33,764 nt of DNA from a virus. The notes beneath the pieces are model-generated. The model did no database searches. It saw only the letters and a program-made list of their open reading frames with translations, and was not told the DNA's origin. Of this stretch, positions 6,401-14,956 are shown in pieces; the stretch's first letter is position 1; each line of letters starts with the position of its first letter. Where the stretch lies: IMG/VR virus record IMGVR_UViG_3300037963_000397, positions 1-33,764 of that record, one strand, 5' to 3'. Position numbers and translations under genes: made by a program.

Positions 6401-6708
6401 TATCTACTCCTTAATCTGTTAAACATTATAGTTGCTTCATCCGCACAAAATTGTTGGACATTCTTCGCCCACCTAATGTAAGTGCTTTTGATATTAGCAC
6501 ACCTTGAGCAAGAATTAGATTCTATTGTAGTTGTTCTCGCTCCAGTATGTTGCATCATTAAGGTTTTCATATTGTCATTGGCTACTTGCACTAGCATTTG
6601 CTTTATCGTGCTTTCTACCGCCCTATTTATACCCTCATAGGAATCGGGACTAATTCTATATCCCTCATCTCTTATGAGCTTTTTGACTTCGCTTTTTTTC
6701 AATAACAT
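6400..6708 (-). CDS. Histone-fold-like DNA-binding protein candidate
   Basis: Residues 5-60 read like a histone fold: short helix EVKKLIRDEG, loop YRISPDS, long central helix of about 28 residues (from YEGINRAVESTIKQML), then loop ARTTT, matching the order and spacing of archaeal histone segments including the Arg-Thr loop. A Cys pair (CSRC, about 67-70) and a second helical stretch follow, so the third histone helix is replaced or displaced. Length is 102 residues. It could compact AT-rich phage DNA or act as a small transcription factor. The resemblance is judged by eye and needs a profile or structure test. Confidence 0.4.
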   Translation of the reverse strand: MLLKKSEVKKLIRDEGYRISPDSYEGINRAVESTIKQMLVQVANDNMKTLMMQHTGARTTTIESNSCSRCANIKSTYIRWAKNVQQFCADEATIMFNRLRSR

Positions 6709-6709
6709 C

Positions 6710-6916
6710 TTACTTAACTCCCCCCATTTTTTTTATAGACTCTTTAAAATAATCACTTGCTAAATTTGAAAATAGTATAATTTTAGCTTTTTCATTAAGT
6801 TCTTCCCACTCTTCACAATCTTTACATTCATCAAGAATAAATTCTTTATCTAAATATGAAGAGCTATTCCAAGTTAATGAAAAATCAAGTCCATCATAAT
6901 ATTCTTTAAATTTCAC
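6710..6916 (-). CDS. First early-region gene, acidic 68-residue protein, GTG start
   Basis: The GTG at 6916 is chosen as start because AAGGAG lies six bases upstream; the longer frame from 6949 has no SD and would lie inside the leader. The product begins MKFKEYYDGLDF and is acidic, with one Cys pair (CKDC) in a Glu/Asp-rich segment. No family is recognised. As the first gene after the promoter/operator gap it is probably among the earliest expressed, a place where phages often keep host-takeover proteins. Confidence 0.65.
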   Translation of the reverse strand: MKFKEYYDGLDFSLTWNSSSYLDKEFILDECKDCEEWEELNEKAKIILFSNLASDYFKESIKKMGGVK

Positions 6917-6956
6917 TTTTGACTCCTTGTTGTTTTTTAAATAATTCACGATGTAA

Positions 6957-6983
6957 TCTATAAACCCTAAAATTAAGATGCAA
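6957..6983 (-). promoter_or_regulatory. Candidate early promoter
   Basis: Minus-strand TTGCAT (6983-6978) and TATAGA (6962-6957) are separated by 15 bases, slightly short for sigma70. Transcription would begin near 6950, giving a leader of about 35 bases to the GTG at 6916. The -10 lies inside the left arm of the inverted repeat at 6959-7005. It is the best promoter-like pair in the gap that separates late and early genes. Confidence 0.35.
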
Positions 6984-7005
6984 GTATTTTTTTATAGGGT
7001 TTATA
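6959..7005. promoter_or_regulatory. 11-bp inverted repeat, possible operator
   Basis: TATAAACCCTA (6959-6969) and TAGGGTTTATA (6995-7005) are perfect inverted copies with a 25-bp spacer, flanking the candidate -35 and overlapping the -10. A related AAGGGTT follows at 7007-7013. The arrangement suits a repressor such as the HTH protein at 5204-5521. It could also form a weak hairpin in RNA. Confidence 0.4.
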
Positions 7006-7012
7006 AAGGGTT

Positions 7013-7085
7013 AAAAAAAGAGGGATGGAAGTGTGATTATTTAACAAGAAGGCGTTGCAAGGAAGCAACGAAGAAACCATCCCTC
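7013..7085 (-). terminator. Late-operon terminator, forked RNA element C
   Basis: On the minus strand GAGGGATGG (7085-7077) pairs with CCATCCCTC (7028-7020) and is followed at once by seven T residues (7019-7013). The loop holds a hairpin CGTTGC/GCAACG (7070-7065 with 7058-7053) closed by TTCCTT. It follows the last tail gene and precedes the early promoter. It has the same overall layout as the elements at 5140-5197 and 5698-5776, but only this copy has a clear T-run. Confidence 0.6.
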
Positions 7086-7138
7086 AAAGAGACTAAAATA
7101 GTATCTCTAACTTAATACAAAATTTTAATTATAAAAAG

Positions 7139-8128
7139 TTAAAATTCTTCTACGAATGATAATTGAGTGCTATATTGGTTGTAGGCTACTTGGCTAAACG
7201 ATGGCTCATTGTCTAATCTACACCATAAAAAACCATCATCATCATCGTTAAAATCTTTATCTAATTGTAGTAAAAATGGGAACATTCCGCCATTCGTTAA
7301 GTATAATAATTTAGGGACTATCGCATCATCTTGTTGTGAGCTTTCCGCTCTATATACATCACTACTAAAAACATCACTATCAGATAAAAAGCTAAATGAC
7401 ATATCTAGTTTTATTCTACCGCTTTTCATTGATGGTTCTGTAGAGCCATCCCAATAGCTAGTAGATACCCAACTTCCATTTGTTAAATATGTGGCGTGAG
7501 CATATTTTTGACCGCCTAATGATTCATTTACTTTTACACCATCATATTTAAAAGATTTTTTTATGTTCAAATCTGGAGCATTTGGAAACTCATAGGTAGT
7601 TCCATATAATATACATCCTATCTTTATATCTTCATCGTAGTTACTTGTAGTAGAATCAATTACAATTCTATGGTATCTATTATCGGTAGCCTGTGTAAAT
7701 GTAATTAATGTCCATCCATCTTGTGCGGGTACAGAATACCCAGAGCTAATTGTTCCGTTGCATATAGCAGTCATTGTTGGAGTTTGAGCAGAACCAAAAT
7801 CACTAGCATCATCTGTTTCAATTTTAAATTTAGCATCTGCACTTTTTAAATTATGTCCTAGTATCGCAACAAACATTGGCTCTGCTAATAATCTACCATC
7901 TGTATCTAAGTTAGTATCAATCACAATCGTTTGTTGTGTATTTGTACCATTACCGCCTATTGTAATAGTGTTATTTGGTCTATTATCAAATAATTGAATT
8001 ATAGATGCTGCGGTTGTCAATAGTCCAGTTCCAGTTATCTGGTCTGTTCCAGTTATAATTCCTTTTTCTAATAAGGGATTAATAATATCTAAATATGCCT
8101 TTGGCGTTCCTACTCGTTGATATGCCAT
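7139..8128 (-). CDS. Putative tail tip or virion structural protein, 329 residues
   Basis: Last gene of the late operon. The chain is rich in beta-prone Thr, Ser, Gly and Asn and has a central segment with the look of a beta-sandwich (MFVAILGHNL, then DASDFGSAQTP, then YHRIVIDSTTSNYDEDIKIGCI, residues about 85-180). No catalytic motif is seen. It starts through a TAATG overlap with the long tail protein, so the two are co-translated and probably sit together in the tail tip or baseplate. A carbohydrate-binding or fiber-anchoring role is possible but not shown. Confidence 0.65.
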   Translation of the reverse strand: MAYQRVGTPKAYLDIINPLLEKGIITGTDQITGTGLLTTAASIIQLFDNRPNNTITIGGNGTNTQQTIVIDTNLDTDGRLLAEPMFVAILGHNLKSADAKFKIETDDASDFGSAQTPTMTAICNGTISSGYSVPAQDGWTLITFTQATDNRYHRIVIDSTTSNYDEDIKIGCILYGTTYEFPNAPDLNIKKSFKYDGVKVNESLGGQKYAHATYLTNGSWVSTSYWDGSTEPSMKSGRIKLDMSFSFLSDSDVFSSDVYRAESSQQDDAIVPKLLYLTNGGMFPFLLQLDKDFNDDDDGFLWCRLDNEPSFSQVAYNQYSTQLSFVEEF

Positions 8129-11100
8129 TATCCTACCTCTCTTGCAGTAATTTTAATTTTACCCATAGACCTAATAATATTTACAATCATATAATAATTG
8201 TTCCAATCACTTCCAAATGGCTCAACTACCATATCATCAAATTTAATAACATCTCCAACTTCTAATAGATAGCCTTTTTGAATATTTACAATCTCACAAT
8301 CAATTAATTTTTTTACATCCCCATTAGCTTGGCTATAATAAGAAAAAAAATCATCTTGTTTATCGGTCGCAATCGTTGATGGTGGTATTGGGAAAAGAGC
8401 ATCTAGGTTTATTGTAGCAATATTTTCTTTACTTTTAATATTATATTTTTGTCTAGGTGTAGAATTAAGTGCAGTTACTTCTCTTAAATATGTGCCTTTA
8501 GCAGGGTGTTTAAATGTGTTTATTACGCTCTTAGTTACAATATCTTTTACTGCGGTAGTGCTTATACTTAAAGAAGATATGTCGGATGTTTTTAGTGTAG
8601 ATACAACATCTTCTGCTCTAAAAGCATTATTAGTTCCAGTTCCGTGAATCCAAACATATTTGCTTTTACCATTACTAGGATTAATTAAATGCACAAAACC
8701 AAATTCGTATTGAAGTTTTTCAAGTAATTTTATTAATGGCATTTCTTTATTAAGCCAATATTTAATAAACCAGCTTGTTCTATCACTATCTAATTCTGAC
8801 CAGTTTTCTGGTTCTATTGTTGGCATACCCGCATAACGAATTAATAAATCTCTATGAGCATCGTGTCCCTCATCTATAGCATCACCATCCCAACTTGCGG
8901 TCAAACCATCAGCACCGCTATATAATTGCTTAACATCTCTAATTCTACTCATACCCTCTGCGGTAGAGTTAAAATTTCTTACTCTTAATGTTGTTTTAAA
9001 TCTTACATCATATACTTTTAAATCGCCTTTTAGAGTTACATCATCATCACCACTAGCATCGCCTGGTCTACTAGCTCTTCTTTGAAACCTTAACCACATA
9101 CCATCTTCATATTGACCTGATGTATCTGCATATAATTCTAAATGAGGTAATAAAGCATAAGTATCTGTTCTTTCCGCTATAGTTGCTTTAGTTGCAATAC
9201 TTATTGCATTGACTTCATCCTGTGTAAATATAGTTGCACCATCAGTTATTGTATTTGTGGGTGTAACACTACCACCATATCTGCTTTGGTCTATAATTTT
9301 AAAAGTGTTTGAAGCGTGTACAGAGCCATCCCAATTTTTAGTGGCATAAAAATTATCTAATTGCCATCTAATTTGTAATTCTAAACCATTTTTTTCGCTT
9401 GATGAAAAACTATCAAACTGGTCATCAAAAGCGGGAATATCATATTGAGCATCAATGTTTCTTTGTTGTGGTGCAGTTCCAGCTTGAGTAAAATCAGCCC
9501 CTGCAAATGTTGATGGAGTGCTTGAGCTTGTCTCATCAGTTATTCCATCAAACGCATTAAATACTTGATTAGTATTATCCCAACCAGTAGACCTTAATGG
9601 AACATCAATAGCTTTAAATTTAAAATGTCTTTTTAAATCCCATTTTGTTTTTACAATATATCCATTGCCATAAGATTCTGCATCGTTACTATCTGCTAAA
9701 GGTAGAAAAGCATCGATAGATTCTTCATAATAATGTAAGGTTGTATCAGTTGAGCCTATATCTTTATGAAACAAACATTTATAACTAAACCCCCATTCAT
9801 CTACTTCAACTGGGAATACTTGTTTTTTAAATCCCTCTGCGTATGCCTCACTACCAAATGCACTTGTGTTCTTAACATAATTGCCATAAGAAATAGGGAA
9901 CAATCTACCATTAGGCGATTTAACATTTGGAACAACTTTATTATCCCACGGAGATTTGTTTACTACAGATAAACTTATAGAACTATCATCGTGTTTAATC
10001 GTTGTCAATCTTCCGTGATATAGTTGTAAGCATTCACTAATATCGCTCATTTCGTTTAATTGAGAAAACACCCTCACAGTTCTATTATAATAATTATTTG
10101 AGCCTAAAAATAATTCTTTAGATAAATCAGAGCCTTGATATTTATTATTAATAATTTTTAATGATATGTTCCCAGTTTTAGATGTTGATTTTAAAACATC
10201 AATACTATTTCTTATTGATGCAGATGAACTAACGACTCCATAATAAAAAATATCATCAACTTTTGTGTCTCTATATGATAGTGGCAAAAACCCACCATAT
10301 TTAGCTCCATTAATAGTACCAGTAGATATATTTCCAGTTAAATCTTGAACAAAATTCTCTCCATTATTTAGTTCCCAATATGCTTTTAAATTTGATGATT
10401 GATTATAATTACCGCTATCTTCTTCTAAACTTAAAAAATCTCCACTATTATAAATAGCAGTCCTATTATCAGAATCTAATATTGCTCCCCAAATAGCTAA
10501 ATTTTTTATATATAATTTTCCACCATAATTAGTAGCAGTGAAATCTTCTCTTGCTATATATGCTTTACCATCACTTACATAAGTTGGCGTTGTTGCGGTT
10601 GCATTGCCATCATCAGATATTGTTTCTGCTACATTGTTTATATATATATTTGTTCCAGATGTTGCATTTGCAAATGTGCTTGTAATAATTATATGATACC
10701 AAGTATTTACAGATAAAGCAGTGCTACCAATCATTGTTCTTCTATCGTGTTGAGTTGCTCCAGTATCATCCCCCCATTGAAATCTTATTTTATTATTATC
10801 ATCTTTATCAATCCAATATCCTGAATAAGTAGCGGTTGTATTTGATGCAAAAATTGATTCCACCTGACCAAGTTCAGGAAAGTTAATTAAAAAACTTATA
10901 GATATACCAGTCCCACCAGATTCGCTTGTGCCTTTTACATTTATACTTGAACTAGCGGTTGTAGTTCCTAAATCAACATAGTCATCTACGCCATCAAATG
11001 CTAAATAAGAATCTTGATTAAATAGTTGAAATAACCAGTTTTCTTTTACATTGCTTAAATGAGATGCACCTGTATAATTACTAGACTGGTTTAAACTCAA
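8128..11100 (-). CDS. Tail tip/hub protein with inserted LamG-like domain
   Basis: A 990-residue structural protein downstream of the tape measure, the place of tail hub and baseplate genes in siphoviruses. Residues about 31-270 form a concanavalin/LamG-like jellyroll, opening with YLAFDGVDDYVDLG and closing with LKAYWELNNG...DLTGN. This domain appears inserted between WLFQLFNQD and LSYRDTKVDDIFYYG, which would otherwise run on as one tail domain. The C-terminal 300 residues hold the segment WLNKEMPLIKLLEKL and a final beta-rich region. The start is TTG at 11100 with AGAGG seven bases upstream, overlapping the tape measure stop as TTGA. LamG-like domains on tails usually bind glycans, so receptor recognition is likely. 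Confidence 0.75.
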   Translation of the reverse strand: MSLNQSSNYTGASHLSNVKENWLFQLFNQDSYLAFDGVDDYVDLGTTTASSSINVKGTSESGGTGISISFLINFPELGQVESIFASNTTATYSGYWIDKDDNNKIRFQWGDDTGATQHDRRTMIGSTALSVNTWYHIIITSTFANATSGTNIYINNVAETISDDGNATATTPTYVSDGKAYIAREDFTATNYGGKLYIKNLAIWGAILDSDNRTAIYNSGDFLSLEEDSGNYNQSSNLKAYWELNNGENFVQDLTGNISTGTINGAKYGGFLPLSYRDTKVDDIFYYGVVSSSASIRNSIDVLKSTSKTGNISLKIINNKYQGSDLSKELFLGSNNYYNRTVRVFSQLNEMSDISECLQLYHGRLTTIKHDDSSISLSVVNKSPWDNKVVPNVKSPNGRLFPISYGNYVKNTSAFGSEAYAEGFKKQVFPVEVDEWGFSYKCLFHKDIGSTDTTLHYYEESIDAFLPLADSNDAESYGNGYIVKTKWDLKRHFKFKAIDVPLRSTGWDNTNQVFNAFDGITDETSSSTPSTFAGADFTQAGTAPQQRNIDAQYDIPAFDDQFDSFSSSEKNGLELQIRWQLDNFYATKNWDGSVHASNTFKIIDQSRYGGSVTPTNTITDGATIFTQDEVNAISIATKATIAERTDTYALLPHLELYADTSGQYEDGMWLRFQRRASRPGDASGDDDVTLKGDLKVYDVRFKTTLRVRNFNSTAEGMSRIRDVKQLYSGADGLTASWDGDAIDEGHDAHRDLLIRYAGMPTIEPENWSELDSDRTSWFIKYWLNKEMPLIKLLEKLQYEFGFVHLINPSNGKSKYVWIHGTGTNNAFRAEDVVSTLKTSDISSLSISTTAVKDIVTKSVINTFKHPAKGTYLREVTALNSTPRQKYNIKSKENIATINLDALFPIPPSTIATDKQDDFFSYYSQANGDVKKLIDCEIVNIQKGYLLEVGDVIKFDDMVVEPFGSDWNNYYMIVNIIRSMGKIKITAREVG

Positions 11101-13004
11101 GCTAAGACCTCTGCTCTTTCTATTTCAGGAATTAATGTATCTCTTACAAATGATTCTTCGCCAATAATATTACCACCAATGTTTATTGTAACGCCACCCA
11201 TTCCACTAGCTAGATTATCTTGTTGTGCTTGATTTAAAATAAGCTCTCCCGCAGTTGCCATAACTGGTACTACATCGCCTTGAGATGGATTACCTTGTAC
11301 GATTCCACCTTTTGCAAATTGTTGTGCTTCAATAGTTGCAATTTCAGCTGCACCTTTCGCAGCTACCAACGCCATCATAATCGGTCTACCTAAAAATTTA
11401 GTAACTGCTTCTGCGGTATTTATGATTGCTTCTGCTTTCCTTACCGCTTTCATTTTTCTAGCATCTGCAATTTCTTTTTGTTTAAATCTTTCTTTTAAAT
11501 TTGCTATAGCAGATTCTTTTTCTTCTTCTGACATTTTAGATTTTAAAATATTTTGTATTTCTTGATTTAATTCATTATCTCTTAATTGTTTTCTATGTTT
11601 TGCAAGAGTATCTGCTAAACTAATACTAGCCTTTATTCTATCTCTAAATACACCAATTTTCTTTTTTTCAGCATCTGTAAATTCAAATAAGGCTTTTTTC
11701 CTAGCATCTGCTTTATCTTTTTCATTATCAATAGTATCTTTTAAATCTTTTTCTTTTTCTTCTTCTTTCATTACTTTTATTTGCTCAAAATAAGTGGTCA
11801 TAATTTCCGCACTAGCATCTAAAAACTCTTGAGTTGTATCTATATCTCCACTCTCTGGAACTAAAAACTTTGATATCTTAGCTTCTTTTAATTTGTCTAA
11901 TAATGGGTCTACTTGAACACTATCTAATAAGTTCACTTGTGGTATTTCGTCAAACCCTAACTTAGTTCCAACTAAATTTACTTTCTCTATTAAAAGATTT
12001 ACACCTCCTAGTAGTCCATTAATAACAGTTACCCAATACTGTTTTAATCTTTGCCCTATATGTGTAAAAGTAATTACTAAAGGTTCAAATGCAATTAAAG
12101 CAACTTCCTTAACGCCCTCTATAAAAGCAGTAAATATTTTTTTAGATATAGGAAGCATTTTATTCAAACTTGCTTTAAAAAAATCTGGTAAGAAATCAAA
12201 AGTTATTTTAATCAATCCTTTAACCGCTTTCATTAGTGCATCTGTACTTTTTAAAAAATTCTTTCCAGTTTTTGCAAGGTCTATTTTAGATATTGCAGTT
12301 AAAGTTTTTCCAAAATTTTCTGCAAAAGTTTTTAATGATTTAGCGGATGATTGTATTGCGGGTTGAAATAGCTTTCCTAATACTTCTCCAGTATCGCCAA
12401 TAGCATTTTGCATTTGCTCAATAGAACCTGCAAATGTGTCTGCTTGTGCGGTTGCTTGTCCACCAAAAAGTTTTGCAATATTGGTTGTTAAAGACTCTAA
12501 TCTTTCTTGGCTACCAACTGCACCCTCAACTTGTATTCCATATCGTGATAAAGCATTAGTTGATGAACCCAATGTTTTAGCAATTAAATCTCCAGAGCTT
12601 TTTAAATCCATTCCCATAGCAACTGCCATATCTAATGTAGCACTTGTTGCCTTTTTAATTTGTTCTTCTGATTTTACAAAAGCACTTATAGATGCTTGAA
12701 CACCTAAAATTGCTTCATCTCCAAAAGTTGTTTGTTGTTGTAATGCGGATGCTTGGTCTAATAATGCTTGTGAGCGTTTACCTAATGCAACTTCTAATCG
12801 TTTTTCTGCTTGTTCTTGTATTCCCGCTAATTCAACGCTTTGTTTCATTCCATTGATTAAAGCTCTAGCACCAAAGAACGCAGCTCCTGCTTTTAAAGCA
12901 GATTTACCAAGACTACCTAATCCAGATTCAACACCTTTTATTTTATCTTTGGCTTTTTTATCTCCTACAACACCTAGCTTTATTAATAATTTTTTAATTG
13001 CCAT
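11097..13004 (-). CDS. Tail tape measure protein
   Basis: A 635-residue, mostly helical protein that sets tail length and threads the tail tube. The N-terminal 200 residues contain the TMP core (GDEAILGVQASISAF, then LGSSTNALSRYGIQVEG, residues about 93-160). A central hydrophobic stretch and a Lys/Glu-rich coiled coil (about 410-530) follow, and the end is Gly-rich (GGIVQGNPSQGD). At the commonly used 0.15 nm per residue it predicts a tail near 95 nm. It follows the frameshifted tail assembly chaperone, the canonical order, and overlaps it by 11 bp. Confidence 0.9.
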   Translation of the reverse strand: MAIKKLLIKLGVVGDKKAKDKIKGVESGLGSLGKSALKAGAAFFGARALINGMKQSVELAGIQEQAEKRLEVALGKRSQALLDQASALQQQTTFGDEAILGVQASISAFVKSEEQIKKATSATLDMAVAMGMDLKSSGDLIAKTLGSSTNALSRYGIQVEGAVGSQERLESLTTNIAKLFGGQATAQADTFAGSIEQMQNAIGDTGEVLGKLFQPAIQSSAKSLKTFAENFGKTLTAISKIDLAKTGKNFLKSTDALMKAVKGLIKITFDFLPDFFKASLNKMLPISKKIFTAFIEGVKEVALIAFEPLVITFTHIGQRLKQYWVTVINGLLGGVNLLIEKVNLVGTKLGFDEIPQVNLLDSVQVDPLLDKLKEAKISKFLVPESGDIDTTQEFLDASAEIMTTYFEQIKVMKEEEKEKDLKDTIDNEKDKADARKKALFEFTDAEKKKIGVFRDRIKASISLADTLAKHRKQLRDNELNQEIQNILKSKMSEEEKESAIANLKERFKQKEIADARKMKAVRKAEAIINTAEAVTKFLGRPIMMALVAAKGAAEIATIEAQQFAKGGIVQGNPSQGDVVPVMATAGELILNQAQQDNLASGMGGVTINIGGNIIGEESFVRDTLIPEIERAEVLA

Positions 13005-13661
13005 CTTTTGACCTGTATGTATTTATTTTATTTGCTTCATCTTTTATAACATTAAAACAATCTAAAACCCAAGCATTAGCCTTGTCTAATGTTTTAGCTA
13101 ATGGAATATTATATTCAGTTGTTACATAATAATCATCAATCATTTGCCAACACCATTCTGGAATTTGTTCTTCTGGATTGCAAAAAAAAGGTAATTGAAA
13201 ATAAAGACTCTGACCAATTCCGTGTTTTTCAATATTTGGCGTAGATAAAATTCTTTCAATCTCATCTTCAATGTCCTTTTCATTTTTAAATTCAATCCGC
13301 TTGAAAAGGGTTGGCGATTGAGCGGTATATGGGAGGAGTAAACCAGTTCTTGGGATTCCAAAAGAGGAAAACCACAATGCAGTTCTCAATCGCCAATATC
13401 GTTTCCCAAATCAAACCCCATATAAGAACCAATGATTTCATTTAAGACTTCATCTTCTTGTACTGCACTTAATTTACCTAGTTGCTCTTCTGCTTTTTTT
13501 TCATCCCCAAAAGCAAGAATTGCAAATTCATCTGCTAGGTCGTGAAGTTTTTCAATATCTCCACCAGAACTTATGTGCTTTACTTTCTTATACAAGGCTC
13601 TGCGTTGTTTTCTAGTTATGTCTTTACATTCAAATTGACCATATTTAGTATCAACTATCAT
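12994..13661 (-). CDS. Tail assembly chaperone, frameshifted long form (gpGT-like)
   Basis: Predicted -1 frameshift fusion of the 91-codon gene with the next frame. Ribosomes slip at G_GGA_AAC (13407-13401) after Asn87 and continue RYWR-LRTALWFSSFGIPRTG to the stop at 12994, for about 222 residues. Without the shift the second frame could only begin at a TTG (13389) overlapping the stop TGA. Placement just upstream of the tape measure gene is that of lambda G/T and other siphovirus chaperones, where the long form recruits the tape measure protein and tail tube subunits. The T-like part is rich in aromatics and Cys (PEWCWQMIDDYY). The frameshift is inferred from the heptamer and context. Confidence 0.75.
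13386..13661 (-). CDS. Tail assembly chaperone, short form (gpG-like)
   Basis: Short 91-residue product made when no frameshift occurs. The chain is a basic N-terminal part (ITRKQRRALYKKVKHI, 15-30) followed by an acidic helical C-terminal part ending GFDLGNDIGD. It lies between the major tail protein and the tape measure gene, as in lambda. It has AGAGGAGT upstream of the ATG. In lambda the short form coats the tape measure protein in excess over the long form, and the same stoichiometric role is expected here. Confidence 0.75.
   Translation of the reverse strand: MIVDTKYGQFECKDITRKQRRALYKKVKHISSGGDIEKLHDLADEFAILAFGDEKKAEEQLGKLSAVQEDEVLNEIIGSYMGFDLGNDIGD
13401..13407 (-). other. -1 ribosomal slippery heptamer G_GGA_AAC
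   Basis: In the reading frame of the short chaperone the codons are TTG GGA AAC, giving the X_XXY_YYZ heptamer G GGA AAC. Slippage pairs the tRNAs with GGG AAA and opens the T-like frame four codons before its TTG. The heptamer differs from lambda's GGGAAAG only in the last base and lies 12 bases before the short-form stop codon. Confidence 0.75.
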
Positions 13662-13685
13662 TATTTACTCCTCTGTTACTATTAA

Positions 13686-14762
13686 TTAAAAAGCATCTGG
13701 TGCTTCATTTTTGTATGTTGATATTTTTAATGCTTCAGTCGAACCATTTTGAACACACTCAAAATCAAGTGAATGGAATATACCGCTTTCACTTAAATCT
13801 TGGCTTGGGTCTCCAGTATATTGTATCTCTGCTAAGATATTTAACTCGCCCTCTGAACTTATAGTTCCATCGCCAATTTTGATTGCTAGGCTCATAGTAT
13901 TGCCATCAAGAAAATCTTGAATAACATTATTATCAGCACCATAATCAAACTCATCATCATACTTAATTACTAGATTTCCAGTTATTGCATATTCTGGGAA
14001 AGCATATACTTCTGCGTTTCCATTTGTATCAAAACCAACTCTATTAACACCATTTGCAATATTAAATGAAAATGACTTCATTATAAAAGTTTGAGTTGCG
14101 TTACCCTCAACATCTAATGTTCTTACATCTGCATCCATAACATTAAAATATTGAGTTTCTCCAGCTCCCCAAGTGCCATCAAATGTTTGTTCTAAAACAG
14201 TTGAAGTTGATACTGGATTACTAAATCCACTAAAATAATTACCACTCATAGAAATCAATCCATTATTTGCTCCTACATCTCCCGCAATGGACAGGTCAGA
14301 ACAAACTACACCACAAACTTTAATACCCTCACCAGCTGCGGGATAATAAGCTAAATTAGCACTATGTGGCATACCACTAGATATTGTTCCACCAATAGAA
14401 TCTGAATTACTTGAACCATCAAATTCTGTTTCGTGAACTCCACTAGAATATCCACTCTCTTGTCCAACTAACAACAGATGTTGTGCTAATGTTCTTGGTG
14501 TTGCTACCATATCAAAAGGCATTGTAACTGTTCCACCTCTTTTATTTATTATTGTATCTGCGGAATTTTTAATGCTTCCACGACCACTTAACAACCTTGA
14601 TTCTCTCAAAATGTTAAATGTTGGTTTTTCTGCTTGGACAACTGGTTGCGTGAAATACGCAGTTCCATCATTGCCACTTGAATCTAATCCTACCCCGAAA
14701 GATGTTTCAGCTTTTAAGCCATATTTAACACCACTAACAGGGAGTACACGAGTATCTGCCAT
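13686..14762 (-). CDS. Major tail protein (tail tube)
   Basis: A 358-residue beta-rich protein located directly before the tail assembly chaperone, the standard position of the siphovirus tail tube gene. The N-terminal segment SGVKYGLKAETSFGVGLDSS and the line of Gly/Asn/Asp-rich strands (FSFNIANGVNRVGFDTNGN, 232-250) fit a tube-forming beta sandwich. It would form hexameric rings around the tape measure. No Ig-like or LamG addition is seen. It starts through a TAATG-type overlap with the 64-codon gene. A decoration role is the main alternative, but position favours tail tube. Confidence 0.75.
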   Translation of the reverse strand: MADTRVLPVSGVKYGLKAETSFGVGLDSSGNDGTAYFTQPVVQAEKPTFNILRESRLLSGRGSIKNSADTIINKRGGTVTMPFDMVATPRTLAQHLLLVGQESGYSSGVHETEFDGSSNSDSIGGTISSGMPHSANLAYYPAAGEGIKVCGVVCSDLSIAGDVGANNGLISMSGNYFSGFSNPVSTSTVLEQTFDGTWGAGETQYFNVMDADVRTLDVEGNATQTFIMKSFSFNIANGVNRVGFDTNGNAEVYAFPEYAITGNLVIKYDDEFDYGADNNVIQDFLDGNTMSLAIKIGDGTISSEGELNILAEIQYTGDPSQDLSESGIFHSLDFECVQNGSTEALKISTYKNEAPDAF

Positions 14763-14956
14763 TACTTACTCTCCTTTTTCTTTTTTGGTTTATTTTTAAC
14801 TGACTCAACAAAGCCCATATTTAAAAGCTCGTTGGCTACATCTTCGGATAATTCTACGACCTCACCATTCCGAAGTTTTTTAAGTGAGGATTTATCACAA
14901 GCAACTCCATTAGGATTTACTCTGTGAAATTTATTTTCTCTTGCTTTTACTTTCAT
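14762..14956 (-). CDS. Small basic protein of the tail-neck region, 64 residues
   Basis: I start it at the ATG at 14956, which shares a base with the stop TAA of the previous gene and has GAGG seven bases upstream; an upstream start at 14980 has no SD. The product begins MKVKARENKFHRVNPNG and contains a short LRNGEVVELSEDVANELLNMGFVE segment, split here by line of sight into a strand pair and a helix, then a Lys-rich tail (KNKPKKKKESK). Similar short proteins occur beside connector genes of many phages; function is unknown. Confidence 0.65.
   Translation of the reverse strand: MKVKARENKFHRVNPNGVACDKSSLKKLRNGEVVELSEDVANELLNMGFVESVKNKPKKKKESK

Noticed and set aside
13140-13361. A 73-codon minus-strand frame within the chaperone T-like region
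   Set aside because: It runs in another frame through a better gene and has no SD or coupling.
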